Counted from the stretch's first letter, positions 16,487-26,046 are shown. The stretch: DNA of 64,000 nucleotides from Nitrosomonas sp. (GCA_016703745.1 JADJBK010000006.1:1-64000); one strand, 5' to 3'. Numbers and translations are program-made. The notes: generated by a model not told the origin, from the letters alone.

Positions 16487-19400
16487 ATGAATCCAACAGC
16501 ATCAGCAAGCAACCAGCATATTCCGTTAGACAAAATTACTTTTAAACCTGGATTTGATTTTGATTTTGCAGATTTGTACGATCGTGAAGGGTTGGTCAGG
16601 CTGGATCAGGTGTTCTGTGAATTTTTACAGGTGGCAGACGCTGATCTGCACACCAGGCTGTCGCATGCGCGTCAATTTCCAGATGCACTGGCACCGAAAG
16701 ATGAATCTGCATTACTGATTGATGCGGCGCCGTGGCTTGAGGATTTTATTGCAAGGTTGTTTGGTATCGAACATGAAGTACTTGCGCTCGCGGAAAGGCA
16801 TCATATACTGGCGCCCATTTATTTTTGCAAACGTCAGTTTGTGCAGCGGCGGGCTCGGACCAAGGTAAGCGAAGAACTGCTGGCTGCCATTGATGGCGTT
16901 GTTCTCGAAAAAAAGCTGGAAACTCTTTTCGACGAACCCTTTAGCGAGCTGGTTTTTGCGCGTCATGTTGCTCAGTGGATGGAAGATGAGGCAAATCATG
17001 TTGCCGAGCTTGAGGACGCGCTTCATTACGCAGCTTGGGCGCTTCGTGCACCTGCCGGGCAGCAGCACACCCGAGATGGCGTGCTGTTCAAATCGCCAGC
17101 CAAGACCGATCCATACCACTTATTGTCGCTGGTGACAGAGAATCGCGATGGTTATATTGTTCACAAGCTGAATCACTTGCGGCACCGTGAAGGCTTCTCG
17201 CTGTTGACCGACGCAGGCACTGATCTGGTCGGCGCTCTGGATGAAACCAATTATTGCATCTGGTGCCATGAGCAGGGTAAGGATTCCTGCTCGAAAGGAT
17301 TGCTGCAAAAGTCAAAGGAGGCTGATTCCCCTCCTGTTTTCAAAAAGAGTGAGCTCGGGGCTTTGCTGGCTGGTTGTCCGCTGGAGGAACGTATTTCAGA
17401 ATTTCAAAAACTGAAATCACAGGGCCTGGCGGTCGGTAGTCTGGCGATGATTGTGGTAGATAACCCCATGTGTGCTGGAACCGGGCATAGAATCTGTAAT
17501 GATTGTATGAAGTCCTGTATATATCAGAAACAGGAGCCAGTCGATATTCCTCAGGCAGAAACCCGCACACTCAAGGATGTACTCGAATTACCGTGGGGTT
17601 ATGAAGTCTATAGCCTGTTGACACGTTGGAATCCCCTGAATTTACGTAGACCTTACCCTAAAGCGCCCACCGGTAAAAAAGTGCTGATCGTTGGCATGGG
17701 ACCAGCTGGCTACACCCTGGCACACCATTTGATGAACGAAGGCCATGCAGTAGTTGGGGTGGATGGTCTAAAAATAGAACCGTTGCCACCTGAAATTTCC
17801 GGTGTGGACGCAACCGGTGCGCGTGTTCCCTTTGTACCGATTCATGATGTAGAAACGTTACGGGAGAATCTGGGTGAACGCTTGCCGTCGGGGTTTGGCG
17901 GTGTGGCTGAGTACGGAATTACCATACGCTGGGATAAAAATTTCCTCAAGCAGATTCGTTTGCTGCTGGAACGGCGAGCCGAATTTGCGCTGTTTGGCGG
18001 GGTGCGTTTTGGTGGAACGCTGACGGCAGATGACGCAATGGCAATGGGATTTGATCATATTGCGCTGGCTGCGGGCGCGGGCCGTCCAACGGTGTTGAAT
18101 CTGCCCAATGCGCTTGCTAGAGGCGTGCGTGCGGCTTCCGATTTCTTGATGGGTCTGCAGCTGACCGGAGCTGCACAAACCGATACACTGGCGAACATGC
18201 AGTTACGCTTGCCGGTGGTGGTGATTGGCGGTGGGTTGACCGCGATTGATACGGCAACCGAGGCACTGGCCTACTATCCAGTGCAAGTCGAAAAATTTTT
18301 GCATCGGTATGATGTTCTGGTGGCTGAACAAGGTGAGGCGACTGTTCGTGCCGGGTGGGATGAAGAAGAACGGATACTCGCTGATGAGTTTCTGAATCAT
18401 GCGCGCGCGCTTCAGGCCGAGCGCGCGCAGGCGGCAAGTGAAAATCGCACGCCGCGGATTGCAGAGTTGCTGCAATCCTGGGGCGGGGCGACGGTTGCTT
18501 ATCGTAAGCGTTTGATAGACAGCCCTTCTTACACGCTTAACCATGAAGAGGTCGAAAAGGCTCTCGAAGAAGGCATCTGGTTCGCGGAAGAACTTTCACC
18601 GGTGCGTATTGAGATAGACCGGTGGGGACATGCCGAGTCGATTGTGTTTTCCAGCACGACCATGGATGAATCCGGGGAATGGAATGCCTCGCAGGAAACC
18701 AGCCTGCCTGCCCGCGCTATTCTGGTGGCAGCCGGCACGCAGCCCAATACGGTGCTTGCCAGAGAAGACGAGAAAAATTTTAAACTGCATGGCCGTTATT
18801 TTGCTGCCTGTGATGAACAAGGCCAGCCGCTGGAAGTACACCAGGGGAATCCAAAACCCGAGACAGCCGCGGTGTTGCTGCATCGTTTTGACGATAACCG
18901 TTTTATCAGTTTTTTTGGTGATCTGCATCCCAGTTATTCCGGAAATGTAGTCAAGGCGATGGCAAGCGCCAAACAGGGATATCCGGCAGTAAGTCATGTG
19001 CTGGAACGTGTGACACCTGCTTCAATACAAACAGCGCCCCAGTTTTTTAGTGAACTGAACCGCCAACTGCGTGCTACCGTGCACGAAATCATCAGATTAA
19101 CTTCTAACATTATAGAAGTTGTCGTGCATGCGCCACTCGCTGCTCAGCATTTTCGTCCGGGGCAATTCTATCGTTTCCAGAATTTCGCATCGTTATCGCC
19201 CAAAGTTGACAATACGCGTTTGGCCATGGAAGGCATTGCGCTGACTGGCGCATCGGTAGATGCCGATAAAGGACTGATTTCATTGATTGTGCTTGAGATG
19301 GGTGGGTCAGCAGATCTCTGCAGGCTGCTTAAGCCGGGAGAGCCGGTCGTACTGATGGGACCAACAGGGGAGCCAACGGAAATCAGGAAGGACGAAACAG

Positions 19401-20035
19401 TGGTTCTGGTTGGCGGCGGACTTGGAAATGCGGTACTGTTTTCGATTGGCGCGGCCGCGCGGGCAGCCCACTGCAAGGTATTGTATTTTGCCGGTTACAA
19501 AAAACTGGCGGATCGTTATAAGATTGCTGAAATTGAGGCGGCTGCGGATACTATCGTATGGTGTTGCGATGAAGCGCCGGGATTTGAGGTGACCCGACCG
19601 GGGGATATGAGTTTCGTTGGAAATATCGTTCAGGCAATGGTCGCTTATGCAGAGGGTACACTCGGCTCGCAATCCATATCGCTGGGGGCAACTGATCGAA
19701 TGATCGCAATCGGCTCTGATCGAATGATGGCGGCGGTCGCAGCGGCACGTCATCATCAGCTGGCGCCCTATCTGAATCCCGGTCATTTCGCGATTGGTTC
19801 GATCAATTCCCCCATGCAATGTATGATGAAGGAAATCTGTGCGCAGTGTCTGCAGCCGCATAAAGATCCACAAACCGGCGAAATTACTTATGTCTTTTCG
19901 TGTTTTAATCAGGATCAAGCGCTGGATCGCGTTGATTTTGGTGGTCTGGCCGCGCGTCTGCGCCAGAACAGCCTTCAGGAGAAGCTGACCAGTCGCTGGC
20001 TGGCACGTTGCTTGCATCATTATGTTGGCGATTAG
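16487..20035 (+). CDS. Giant iron-sulfur flavoprotein: GltD-like plus PyrK-like (NfnBA-type) fusion
   Basis: An 1182-residue protein. Residues 1-250 are a helical region of unknown type. Residues 257-344 carry eight cysteines in two groups (C257, C260, C268, C297 and C329, C337, C340, C344), as in the [4Fe-4S] domain of glutamate synthase small subunits. From about 398 an FAD-binding fold starts (VLIVGMGPAGYTLAHHL), with a second nucleotide fold at VVVIGGGLTAIDTATEAL. From about 860 a ferredoxin-NADP-reductase-like module appears (RPGQFYRF, then VVLVGGGLGNAVLF near 974), ending in a cysteine cluster (CMMKEICAQC and a later C) like the PyrK/NfnA iron-sulfur site. NfnAB enzymes couple NADH, NADPH and ferredoxin. 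Its place after cysN suggests electron supply to sulfite reductase; this is inference. Confidence 0.8.
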   Translation: MNPTASASNQHIPLDKITFKPGFDFDFADLYDREGLVRLDQVFCEFLQVADADLHTRLSHARQFPDALAPKDESALLIDAAPWLEDFIARLFGIEHEVLALAERHHILAPIYFCKRQFVQRRARTKVSEELLAAIDGVVLEKKLETLFDEPFSELVFARHVAQWMEDEANHVAELEDALHYAAWALRAPAGQQHTRDGVLFKSPAKTDPYHLLSLVTENRDGYIVHKLNHLRHREGFSLLTDAGTDLVGALDETNYCIWCHEQGKDSCSKGLLQKSKEADSPPVFKKSELGALLAGCPLEERISEFQKLKSQGLAVGSLAMIVVDNPMCAGTGHRICNDCMKSCIYQKQEPVDIPQAETRTLKDVLELPWGYEVYSLLTRWNPLNLRRPYPKAPTGKKVLIVGMGPAGYTLAHHLMNEGHAVVGVDGLKIEPLPPEISGVDATGARVPFVPIHDVETLRENLGERLPSGFGGVAEYGITIRWDKNFLKQIRLLLERRAEFALFGGVRFGGTLTADDAMAMGFDHIALAAGAGRPTVLNLPNALARGVRAASDFLMGLQLTGAAQTDTLANMQLRLPVVVIGGGLTAIDTATEALAYYPVQVEKFLHRYDVLVAEQGEATVRAGWDEEERILADEFLNHARALQAERAQAASENRTPRIAELLQSWGGATVAYRKRLIDSPSYTLNHEEVEKALEEGIWFAEELSPVRIEIDRWGHAESIVFSSTTMDESGEWNASQETSLPARAILVAAGTQPNTVLAREDEKNFKLHGRYFAACDEQGQPLEVHQGNPKPETAAVLLHRFDDNRFISFFGDLHPSYSGNVVKAMASAKQGYPAVSHVLERVTPASIQTAPQFFSELNRQLRATVHEIIRLTSNIIEVVVHAPLAAQHFRPGQFYRFQNFASLSPKVDNTRLAMEGIALTGASVDADKGLISLIVLEMGGSADLCRLLKPGEPVVLMGPTGEPTEIRKDETVVLVGGGLGNAVLFSIGAAARAAHCKVLYFAGYKKLADRYKIAEIEAAADTIVWCCDEAPGFEVTRPGDMSFVGNIVQAMVAYAEGTLGSQSISLGATDRMIAIGSDRMMAAVAAARHHQLAPYLNPGHFAIGSINSPMQCMMKEICAQCLQPHKDPQTGEITYVFSCFNQDQALDRVDFGGLAARLRQNSLQEKLTSRWLARCLHHYVGD

Positions 20036-20198
20036 CTGATGTATGGTAACGGGCTCTGACGGGCGAATCCGGGTTCCTTCAAATTAGTTATGATTTATAA
20101 TCAGCTTCTGCAAAAACTGAAGCGTGGGTGTGATCAACGGTTGTGACGACACTCAACAATTTTTAACCAACCTGGTAGAGTAAAAAGGGAGAGTATTC

Positions 20199-21320
20199 AT
20201 GGAGATAGGCATACCTGCCGAAACGCGTGCGGGGGAGACGCGTGTGGCGGCCACGCCCGAAACTGTCAAGAAATTTACCGCAAAAGGTTTGCATCAGGTT
20301 TTTGTGCAGGCGGGTGCGGGTGCGGGTGCCAGTATTCTGGACGAAGCCTATCAGGAGGCCGGTGCGACAATCCTGTCCGACGTATCCCGGCTATATTCTC
20401 AATCCCGGATTATTCTTAAGGTTCGTGGTCCACAACCCGGGGAACTTGCACAGATACGCAAGGATGCAATATTGATTGGGCTGTTGTCACCACATGATGC
20501 TGATAGAATCAGTGCATTGGTCAATCATGGACTGACAGCATTTGCCATGGAGCGACTACCCCGTATCTCGCGTGCACAAAATATGGATGTTTTGTCTTCA
20601 CAGGCCAATATAGGTGGTTACAAGGCGGTGATAACTGCAGCCAATATCTATCAGAAATTTTTTCCGATGTTGATGACAGCTGCCGGTACGGTTAAAGCTG
20701 CTCGGGTGCTGGTGCTGGGAGCAGGTGTGGCTGGATTGCAGGCCATTGCAACTGCCAAACGGCTGGGTGCGGTCATTGAGGCATTTGATGTTCGCCCAGC
20801 GGTCAAAGAGCAGGTTGAAAGTCTGGGGGCAAAATTTGTGGAAGTTGCGCTGACCGATGAAGAAAAGGCCAAGGCTGAAACTGCGGGAGGTTATGCAACC
20901 GAGATGTCGGAAGATTATAAACGACGCCAGGGGGAGCTGATTCACGAGCGGGCCGCTGCTGCCGACGTGATTATTTCCACGGCCTTGATTCCCGGACGTC
21001 CTGCACCGGTTCTGATCAAGGAAGAAACAGTCAAAGCGATGAAACCTGGCTCGGTCATAGTCGATATGGCTGCGGAGGCGGGTGGAAATTGCCCGCTAAC
21101 CGAACTCGACCAGATCGTGGTCAAGCATGGCGTGCACCTGGTTGGCATTGCCAATCTTCCGGGGTTGGTCGCGGCTGATGCCAGCGCACTGTACGCTCGT
21201 AATCTTCTGAATTTCCTGAGTCTGCTGTTGGATCCGGAAAGTGGCGAGTTACGTATCGACCGGCAGGATGAAATTATCGCTGGCAGTCTGGTCTGCGCAA
21301 ATGGCGAAGCTCCAAAGTAA
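20199..21320 (+). CDS. pntAA: NAD(P) transhydrogenase subunit alpha part 1
   Basis: A 373-residue dI (NAD(H)-binding) component of proton-translocating transhydrogenase. It begins MEIGIPAETRAGETRVAATP and has the Rossmann motif VLVLGAGVAGLQAIATAKRL and the mobile-loop region RRQGELIHERAAAADVIIST. It lacks membrane helices, which are in the separate next gene, giving the three-gene (AA, AB, B) layout known in Rhodospirillum and many beta- and alphaproteobacteria. The ribosome site is AGGGAGAG. It is separated from the flavoprotein gene by 163 bases. Confidence 0.96.
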   Translation: MEIGIPAETRAGETRVAATPETVKKFTAKGLHQVFVQAGAGAGASILDEAYQEAGATILSDVSRLYSQSRIILKVRGPQPGELAQIRKDAILIGLLSPHDADRISALVNHGLTAFAMERLPRISRAQNMDVLSSQANIGGYKAVITAANIYQKFFPMLMTAAGTVKAARVLVLGAGVAGLQAIATAKRLGAVIEAFDVRPAVKEQVESLGAKFVEVALTDEEKAKAETAGGYATEMSEDYKRRQGELIHERAAAADVIISTALIPGRPAPVLIKEETVKAMKPGSVIVDMAAEAGGNCPLTELDQIVVKHGVHLVGIANLPGLVAADASALYARNLLNFLSLLLDPESGELRIDRQDEIIAGSLVCANGEAPK

Positions 21321-21373
21321 TACTCTGGTTGAATCAGCAATTTTGAATTAATTTATGTATAAAAGGAAAGCAC

Positions 21374-21682
21374 ATGATTGGCGAAATTGATCCTACGATC
21401 ATTCATCTTACTGTGTTCGTGTTAGCAGTGTTTGTGGGCTACCACGTTGTATGGAATGTAACCCCTGCATTACACACACCGTTGATGTCGGTAACCAACG
21501 CCATTTCCAGTATCATCCTGGTCGGCGCCATGCTGGCAGCAGGTTCCGCCGAATCGGACTGGGGAGTATGGTTAGGTGCGGCAGCGGTGGTGTTGGCTTC
21601 CGTCAATGTGTTCGGTGGTTTTCTGGTGACGCAGCGAATGCTGGAAATGTTCAAGAAAAAAGACAAAAAAGGAAGCGCTTAA
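21374..21682 (+). CDS. pntAB: NAD(P) transhydrogenase subunit alpha part 2
   Basis: A 102-residue membrane subunit with three or four helices: HLTVFVLAVFVGYHVVWNV, then MSVTNAISSIILVGAMLAAG, then VWLGAAAVVLASVNVFGGFL. It ends with FLVTQRMLEMFKKKDKKG. This is the C-terminal half of a split PntA and forms part of the proton channel with PntB. AAAGGAAAG precedes the start, and the stop abuts the pntB start (21683), indicating translational coupling. Confidence 0.96.
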   Translation: MIGEIDPTIIHLTVFVLAVFVGYHVVWNVTPALHTPLMSVTNAISSIILVGAMLAAGSAESDWGVWLGAAAVVLASVNVFGGFLVTQRMLEMFKKKDKKGSA

Positions 21683-23062
21683 ATGTCTGCTAATTTCATT
21701 GCACTGGCTTATCTGGTTGCCGCTGTATTTTTTATTCTTGCCCTAAAGGGGTTAAGTTCACCGCTGCAAGCCCGGCGCGGCAATTTTTTTGGAATGGTGG
21801 GCATGGCAATTGCCGTGGTCACAACCCTGACTATTACCGCGAACTGGATGTTGATCGTGGGATGTATTGCCGTTGGTGGCTTGATCGGATCGGTTGTCGC
21901 TAAACGTGTTCAAATGACCGCCATGCCGGAACTGGTTGCTTTCATGCATTCTCTGGTGGGACTTGCAGCGGTATTTATCGCGATTGCCGCAGTTAATAAT
22001 CCTGTTTCGCTTGGGTTGCCGGAAGTTTTACCAACCGGAAGCAAACTGGAATTGTTTCTGGGTACATTTATTGGTGCCATGACCTGGTCTGGTTCCGTGA
22101 TTGCCTTTCTGAAACTATCAGGCCGTATGAGTGGTGCGCCGATTGTATTCAGCGGCCAGCACCTGGTGAATTTATTGCTGGCAATCGTGATGGTGGGGTT
22201 TGGATTGTGGTTCTTCTTTAGCGAAACGACTAACTGGACAGCATTTGCTGCCATGACGGGAATTGCTTTCTTGCTGGGGTTCCTGATTATTATACCGATT
22301 GGTGGCGCAGATATGCCGGTCGTTATTTCCATGCTGAATTCCTATTCTGGATGGGCTGCAGCCGGTATTGGATTTTCGCTTGGCAATCCCATGCTGATTA
22401 TTGCTGGATCGCTGGTGGGTAGTTCGGGTGCAATTCTTTCGTACATTATGTGCAAAGCAATGAATCGCCCATTCCTGTCGGTTATTCTGGGAGGTTTTGG
22501 TGGTGAAGCAGCTGACCAGTCAATTGCCGATGGCGTCCAGAAAACCTATCGTAGTGGCAGCGCGGATGATGCGGCTTTCCTGCTCGGCAATGCAGATAGC
22601 GTGATTATTGTTCCGGGATATGGACTGGCCGTTGCCCGTGCGCAACACTCGGTGAAAGAATTGGCAGAAGCATTGCACAAGAAAGGAGTCAATGTGCGTT
22701 TTGCGATTCATCCAGTGGCGGGTCGGATGCCGGGTCACATGAATGTCTTGCTTGCTGAAGCAGAAATCCCCTATGAGCAGGTGCTGGAGATGGATGAAAT
22801 CAACAGCGACTTTTCAACCACCGATGTAGTGTTAGTATTGGGTGCCAATGATGTTGTTAATCCGGCGGCAAACGTGCCAGGCAGTCCTATCTACGGTATG
22901 CCTATTCTGGACGCGCATAAGGCGCGCACAGTCATGGTGGTTAAACGTAGTATGGCGGCTGGCTATGCCGGATTGGATAACGATCTGTTCTATATGGATA
23001 AAACCATGATGGTATTTGGAGATGCCAAAAAAGTAGTAGAGGGCATGGTCAAGGCATTGTGA
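21683..23062 (+). CDS. pntB: NAD(P) transhydrogenase subunit beta
   Basis: A 459-residue protein with about eight or nine membrane helices (residues 1-260) followed by the soluble NADP(H)-binding dIII domain: VIIVPGYGLAVARAQHSVKE, HPVAGRMPGHMNVLLAEAEI and VLVLGANDVVNPAA are diagnostic. It uses the proton gradient to drive hydride transfer from NADH to NADP. In an autotrophic nitrifier that lacks easy NADPH sources this would supply reductant for biosynthesis, here perhaps for the adjacent sulfate-reduction genes (inference). A hairpin lies 43 bases after the stop. Confidence 0.97.
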   Translation: MSANFIALAYLVAAVFFILALKGLSSPLQARRGNFFGMVGMAIAVVTTLTITANWMLIVGCIAVGGLIGSVVAKRVQMTAMPELVAFMHSLVGLAAVFIAIAAVNNPVSLGLPEVLPTGSKLELFLGTFIGAMTWSGSVIAFLKLSGRMSGAPIVFSGQHLVNLLLAIVMVGFGLWFFFSETTNWTAFAAMTGIAFLLGFLIIIPIGGADMPVVISMLNSYSGWAAAGIGFSLGNPMLIIAGSLVGSSGAILSYIMCKAMNRPFLSVILGGFGGEAADQSIADGVQKTYRSGSADDAAFLLGNADSVIIVPGYGLAVARAQHSVKELAEALHKKGVNVRFAIHPVAGRMPGHMNVLLAEAEIPYEQVLEMDEINSDFSTTDVVLVLGANDVVNPAANVPGSPIYGMPILDAHKARTVMVVKRSMAAGYAGLDNDLFYMDKTMMVFGDAKKVVEGMVKAL

Positions 23063-23104
23063 GGCTGAATAGTCGCCGTACTGGGATTGGTGAGACTGGA
23101 TGCT

Positions 23105-23136
23105 ACTTTAGCAGGGTGTATTGTATCTGCTAAAGT
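23105..23136 (+). terminator. Possible terminator after pntB
   Basis: ACTTTAGCAG (23105-23114) and CTGCTAAAGT (23127-23136) form a perfect ten-base stem with a 12-base loop. The following bases (TTCAATCCTTG) are only weakly T-rich, so this may be an inefficient terminator or an mRNA-stabilising hairpin. Confidence 0.45.
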
Positions 23137-23288
23137 TTCAATCCTTGCTTGGTTGTTTTCTGTATTTGAGGAGGAGTCGTTTCAGGTTGCACCCGCGCAC
23201 GCAACCCGGATAAGTGACGACACGTACCGCGCTGTACAAAAAAGCTCATCTGCTTTGATTTAATTGAAATTTCCCCTGGTTTTCTTTG

Positions 23289-23324
23289 TTGAAATTAAGC
23301 GTAATCCGTTGCGCTTAATTTCAA
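23289..23324. repeat. Perfect 13-bp inverted repeat between pntB and gph
   Basis: TTGAAATTAAGCG (23289-23301) is exactly inverted at 23312-23324 around a ten-base spacer. A third partial copy (TTAATTGAAATTT) lies about 25 bases upstream. It lies between two convergent genes and lacks a T-run on the plus side. It may act as a bidirectional terminator or be a repeat-element remnant. Confidence 0.5.
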
Positions 23325-23349
23325 TTAAAAGTAATTGGGCAGAAGCTGT

Positions 23350-23997
23350 TCAGATGTATTCAAGTAAATTTACAGGATATTTGATTATGCCATCTGCCCC
23401 CCATGTATCTGGGCTGCTATGGCTGCCCAGATAACCGTAGCTGGCAATAATTGGCGTCATTCCTGCAGCGCGGCTTGCTTGCACATCACGTATGTCATCA
23501 CCAAGATAAAGGCAGTTCTGTGGCGGGGTGTTGATTTTTCGACAAGCTGCTAATAACGGTTCTGGGTGGGGTTTGCAATAATGAGTGTCATCACCGCTGA
23601 CAATGACGGCGGCACGTTGCTTTAGTTCGAGTGCCTGTAAAAGGGGTAATGTAAACCGTGAAGGTTTGTTGGTTACGATTCCCCAGGAAATTTTTCTTAT
23701 TTCTAACTCGGATATGACTTCCAATATTCCCGGGAAGAGCTGCGTTTCTTTGCATAAATTCCTGGTATAAATGGCGAGAAATTCTTCGCGTTTCGTTTCA
23801 TATTCACTATCGGTAGACGCAATTCCAAAACCCAGCTTGAGCAGTCCTTTTGCACCATTTGATGCTTCAATGCGTATCTGCTCAATTGAAATAGGTTTTT
23901 TGCCATGTAATGCCAGTTGCTGATTCAATGCATAGCCAAGATCAGGCGCTGTGTCGGCGATGGTTCCATCCAGATCGAATAATACGGCGCGAATCAT
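23350..23997 (-). CDS. gph: Phosphoglycolate phosphatase, HAD family
   Basis: A 215-residue HAD hydrolase: nucleophile Asp8 and general acid Asp10 in VLFDLDGTIADTAPDL, motif II Thr in IVTNKPSRF, and motif IV in LYLGDDIRDVQASRAAG. It removes phosphate from 2-phosphoglycolate, which arises from Rubisco oxygenation in an autotroph and from DNA repair. It directly follows ubiG with 3 bases between the genes, the common ubiG-gph pairing of Proteobacteria. MupP-like activity is an alternative for this subgroup. Confidence 0.88.
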   Translation of the reverse strand: MIRAVLFDLDGTIADTAPDLGYALNQQLALHGKKPISIEQIRIEASNGAKGLLKLGFGIASTDSEYETKREEFLAIYTRNLCKETQLFPGILEVISELEIRKISWGIVTNKPSRFTLPLLQALELKQRAAVIVSGDDTHYCKPHPEPLLAACRKINTPPQNCLYLGDDIRDVQASRAAGMTPIIASYGYLGSHSSPDTWGADGIIKYPVNLLEYI

Positions 23998-24000
23998 GAG

Positions 24001-24708
24001 TCAAGCTCGGAATACCATAATGTAGTTGACACTCGTATCATTTTCCAAGGCATAAACTTTGGTAATGGGATTGTATGTCATGCCAATGATTCCTGCATCC
24101 GTTAGCCCAGCGCTTCGTGCCATACGGGCTAGTTCGGCCGGCTTGATGAATCTTGCGTATTCATGCGTGCCGCGTGGTAATAAGTTGAGAATGTATTCCG
24201 CGCCGATAATCGCGTAAAGATAAGACTTGAGATTGCGGTTTAATGTGGAAAAAAATACCCATCCATTGGGTTTCGCTAGTCGTGCGCAGGACTGAATGAC
24301 GCTAGCGGGGTTAGGAACATGCTCCAACATTTCCATACAGGTAACGATATCGTACTGGTGAGGGTACTCGGCTGCCATCGATTCCACGGTTATTTTTCGA
24401 TAATCCACGTGATGACCACTTTCGAGTAAATGCAGTTTCGCCACTTTTAGCGCTTTATCGCTGAGATCGATTCCCGTGACGACCGCACCTCGGGTTGCCA
24501 TCGCTTCAGACAAAATGCCGCCCCCGCATCCAACATCGATGGTATTTTTTCCTTTTATGTGAGCGATATCGTCGATATAGTTTAAACGGAGAGGATTAAT
24601 CTCATGTAATGGCTTGAATTCACTTTGTGGATCCCACCAGCGGTGAGCCAGTTGACTAAATTTTTCCAGCTCAATGGGATCCGCATTTATTTCATTATTC
24701 TCTTTCAT
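24001..24708 (-). CDS. ubiG: Ubiquinone biosynthesis O-methyltransferase
   Basis: A 235-residue class I SAM methyltransferase. LAHRWWDPQSEFKPLHEINP is the distinctive UbiG start, and TIDVGCGGGILSEAMATRG is the SAM-binding motif I, followed by CMEMLEHVPNP and the membrane-contact region GTHEYARFIKP. It carries out both O-methylations in ubiquinone synthesis. It sits between a deaminase gene (22-base gap upstream) and gph, a conserved trio. Length matches the E. coli protein. Confidence 0.96.
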   Translation of the reverse strand: MKENNEINADPIELEKFSQLAHRWWDPQSEFKPLHEINPLRLNYIDDIAHIKGKNTIDVGCGGGILSEAMATRGAVVTGIDLSDKALKVAKLHLLESGHHVDYRKITVESMAAEYPHQYDIVTCMEMLEHVPNPASVIQSCARLAKPNGWVFFSTLNRNLKSYLYAIIGAEYILNLLPRGTHEYARFIKPAELARMARSAGLTDAGIIGMTYNPITKVYALENDTSVNYIMVFRA

Positions 24709-24729
24709 ATGATTTGCTTTCCTTAAAAA

Positions 24730-26046
24730 TTAGCTGACAAGATGTTGTTGCCAGTATTTTACCTGCTGCATAATGGCCGTTTCATCGAGCGTGGTAAGTT
24801 TGCCTTCATCGAGCAACAGGCGCCCATGGACCCAAACATGGCTGACCTGTTCACGTCCTGCTACGTAGACGAGATGAGAGATAGGATCAAAACAGGGCGA
24901 TAGCGACAATGATGAAAAATCAACAGCTGTGATGTCAGCGGCTTTACCGGGCGATAGGCTACCTGTGATGTGATCCAGACCCATTGCCTTGGCGCTATTC
25001 AGTGTCGCCATCTGCAATGCCTGGTGAGAAGTCACTATCTCGGCGTTGTGGCTCACCCCTTTTGCAAGGAGGGCCGTTAAACGCATTTCCGAAAACATAT
25101 CAAGACGATTGTTGCTGGCTGCGCCATCGGTGCCAATACCAATATTTATTCCCTTTCGAAGTAGTTTCTCGATGGGCGCGATGCCACTGGCGAGTTTGAG
25201 GTTGGATGACGGACAATGAGCCACATGCCCGCCACATTCATGGAATAGTTCTATTTCAGAGTCATTCAGATGGATCATGTGTGCGGCGATCAAATTGGGG
25301 CTGACAAGGCCAAGTTGATGCAGCCGCGTTAGTGGGCGAATGCCATGTTCCGTCAGGTTGTTTTTAATTTCATCCCCGGTTTCATGTAGATGCATGTGAA
25401 CAGGTAATTGCAGCTGTTCTGCCAGAACCATGATTTTAGTAAGAGTCTGATCATTAACTGAATAGGGTGCGTGTGGAGCCAGACAAAAAGTGAGCAAAGG
25501 CCGCTGTGAATAATGATCTCGAACTGCCAAACCTTTGTCTATATAGTCATCAGCATCACTTGCATAAGCACTCAACATATCAATGACAACCAGACCGATT
25601 CCGGCCCTGATGCCACATTCCAATGCGACATCGGCGGTTGTCTGTGGAAAAAAATACATATCGTTAAAGCAGGTGATTCCTCCTTTGAGCATTTCCGCGC
25701 AGGCCAGCATGGTTCCATCCCGTACAAAACCGTGATCGACGTACTTGGATTCTGTGGGCCAGATATAATTTTTGAGCCAACTCATCAACGATAGATCATC
25801 TGCCATCCCGCGCATGAGTGTCATGGCGGCGTGGGTGTGCAGATTAATCAGGCCAGGAATGACAGCATGGTTGTTGAGTTTTATATGATTGGATGAGTAA
25901 TAACGAGAATTGGCCTCATTGCTGGGTAAAATGGCTTCAATTAGACCATTGTTAATTGCTATGGCATGTTCCGTCAGAACACCTTCGGTTTCTACTGGGA
26001 TGATCCAGCGCGCTTCAAGCAATGTGTCAACACTACATTTATCCAT
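24730..26046 (-). CDS. mtaD: TRZ/ATZ-family amidohydrolase, probable S-adenosylhomocysteine/MTA deaminase
   Basis: A 438-residue metal-dependent deaminase. LINLHTHAAMTLMRGMADD supplies the two metal-binding histidines, HMHLHETGDE another, and IGTDGAASNNRLDMFSEMRL the catalytic aspartate region. This pattern is typical of methylthioadenosine/SAH deaminases, and its position before ubiG (which makes SAH) fits recycling of SAH. The start at 26046 (MDKCSVDTLLEARWI) is preferred over a TTG at 26064. The exact substrate is inferred; chlorohydrolase annotations for this family are generic. Confidence 0.85.
   Translation of the reverse strand: MDKCSVDTLLEARWIIPVETEGVLTEHAIAINNGLIEAILPSNEANSRYYSSNHIKLNNHAVIPGLINLHTHAAMTLMRGMADDLSLMSWLKNYIWPTESKYVDHGFVRDGTMLACAEMLKGGITCFNDMYFFPQTTADVALECGIRAGIGLVVIDMLSAYASDADDYIDKGLAVRDHYSQRPLLTFCLAPHAPYSVNDQTLTKIMVLAEQLQLPVHMHLHETGDEIKNNLTEHGIRPLTRLHQLGLVSPNLIAAHMIHLNDSEIELFHECGGHVAHCPSSNLKLASGIAPIEKLLRKGINIGIGTDGAASNNRLDMFSEMRLTALLAKGVSHNAEIVTSHQALQMATLNSAKAMGLDHITGSLSPGKAADITAVDFSSLSLSPCFDPISHLVYVAGREQVSHVWVHGRLLLDEGKLTTLDETAIMQQVKYWQQHLVS

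Noticed and set aside
23289..23324. Strong intrinsic terminator between pntB and gph
   Set aside because: The inverted repeat is perfect, but its AT-rich stem and missing T-run make a terminator call unsafe; listed only as a repeat.
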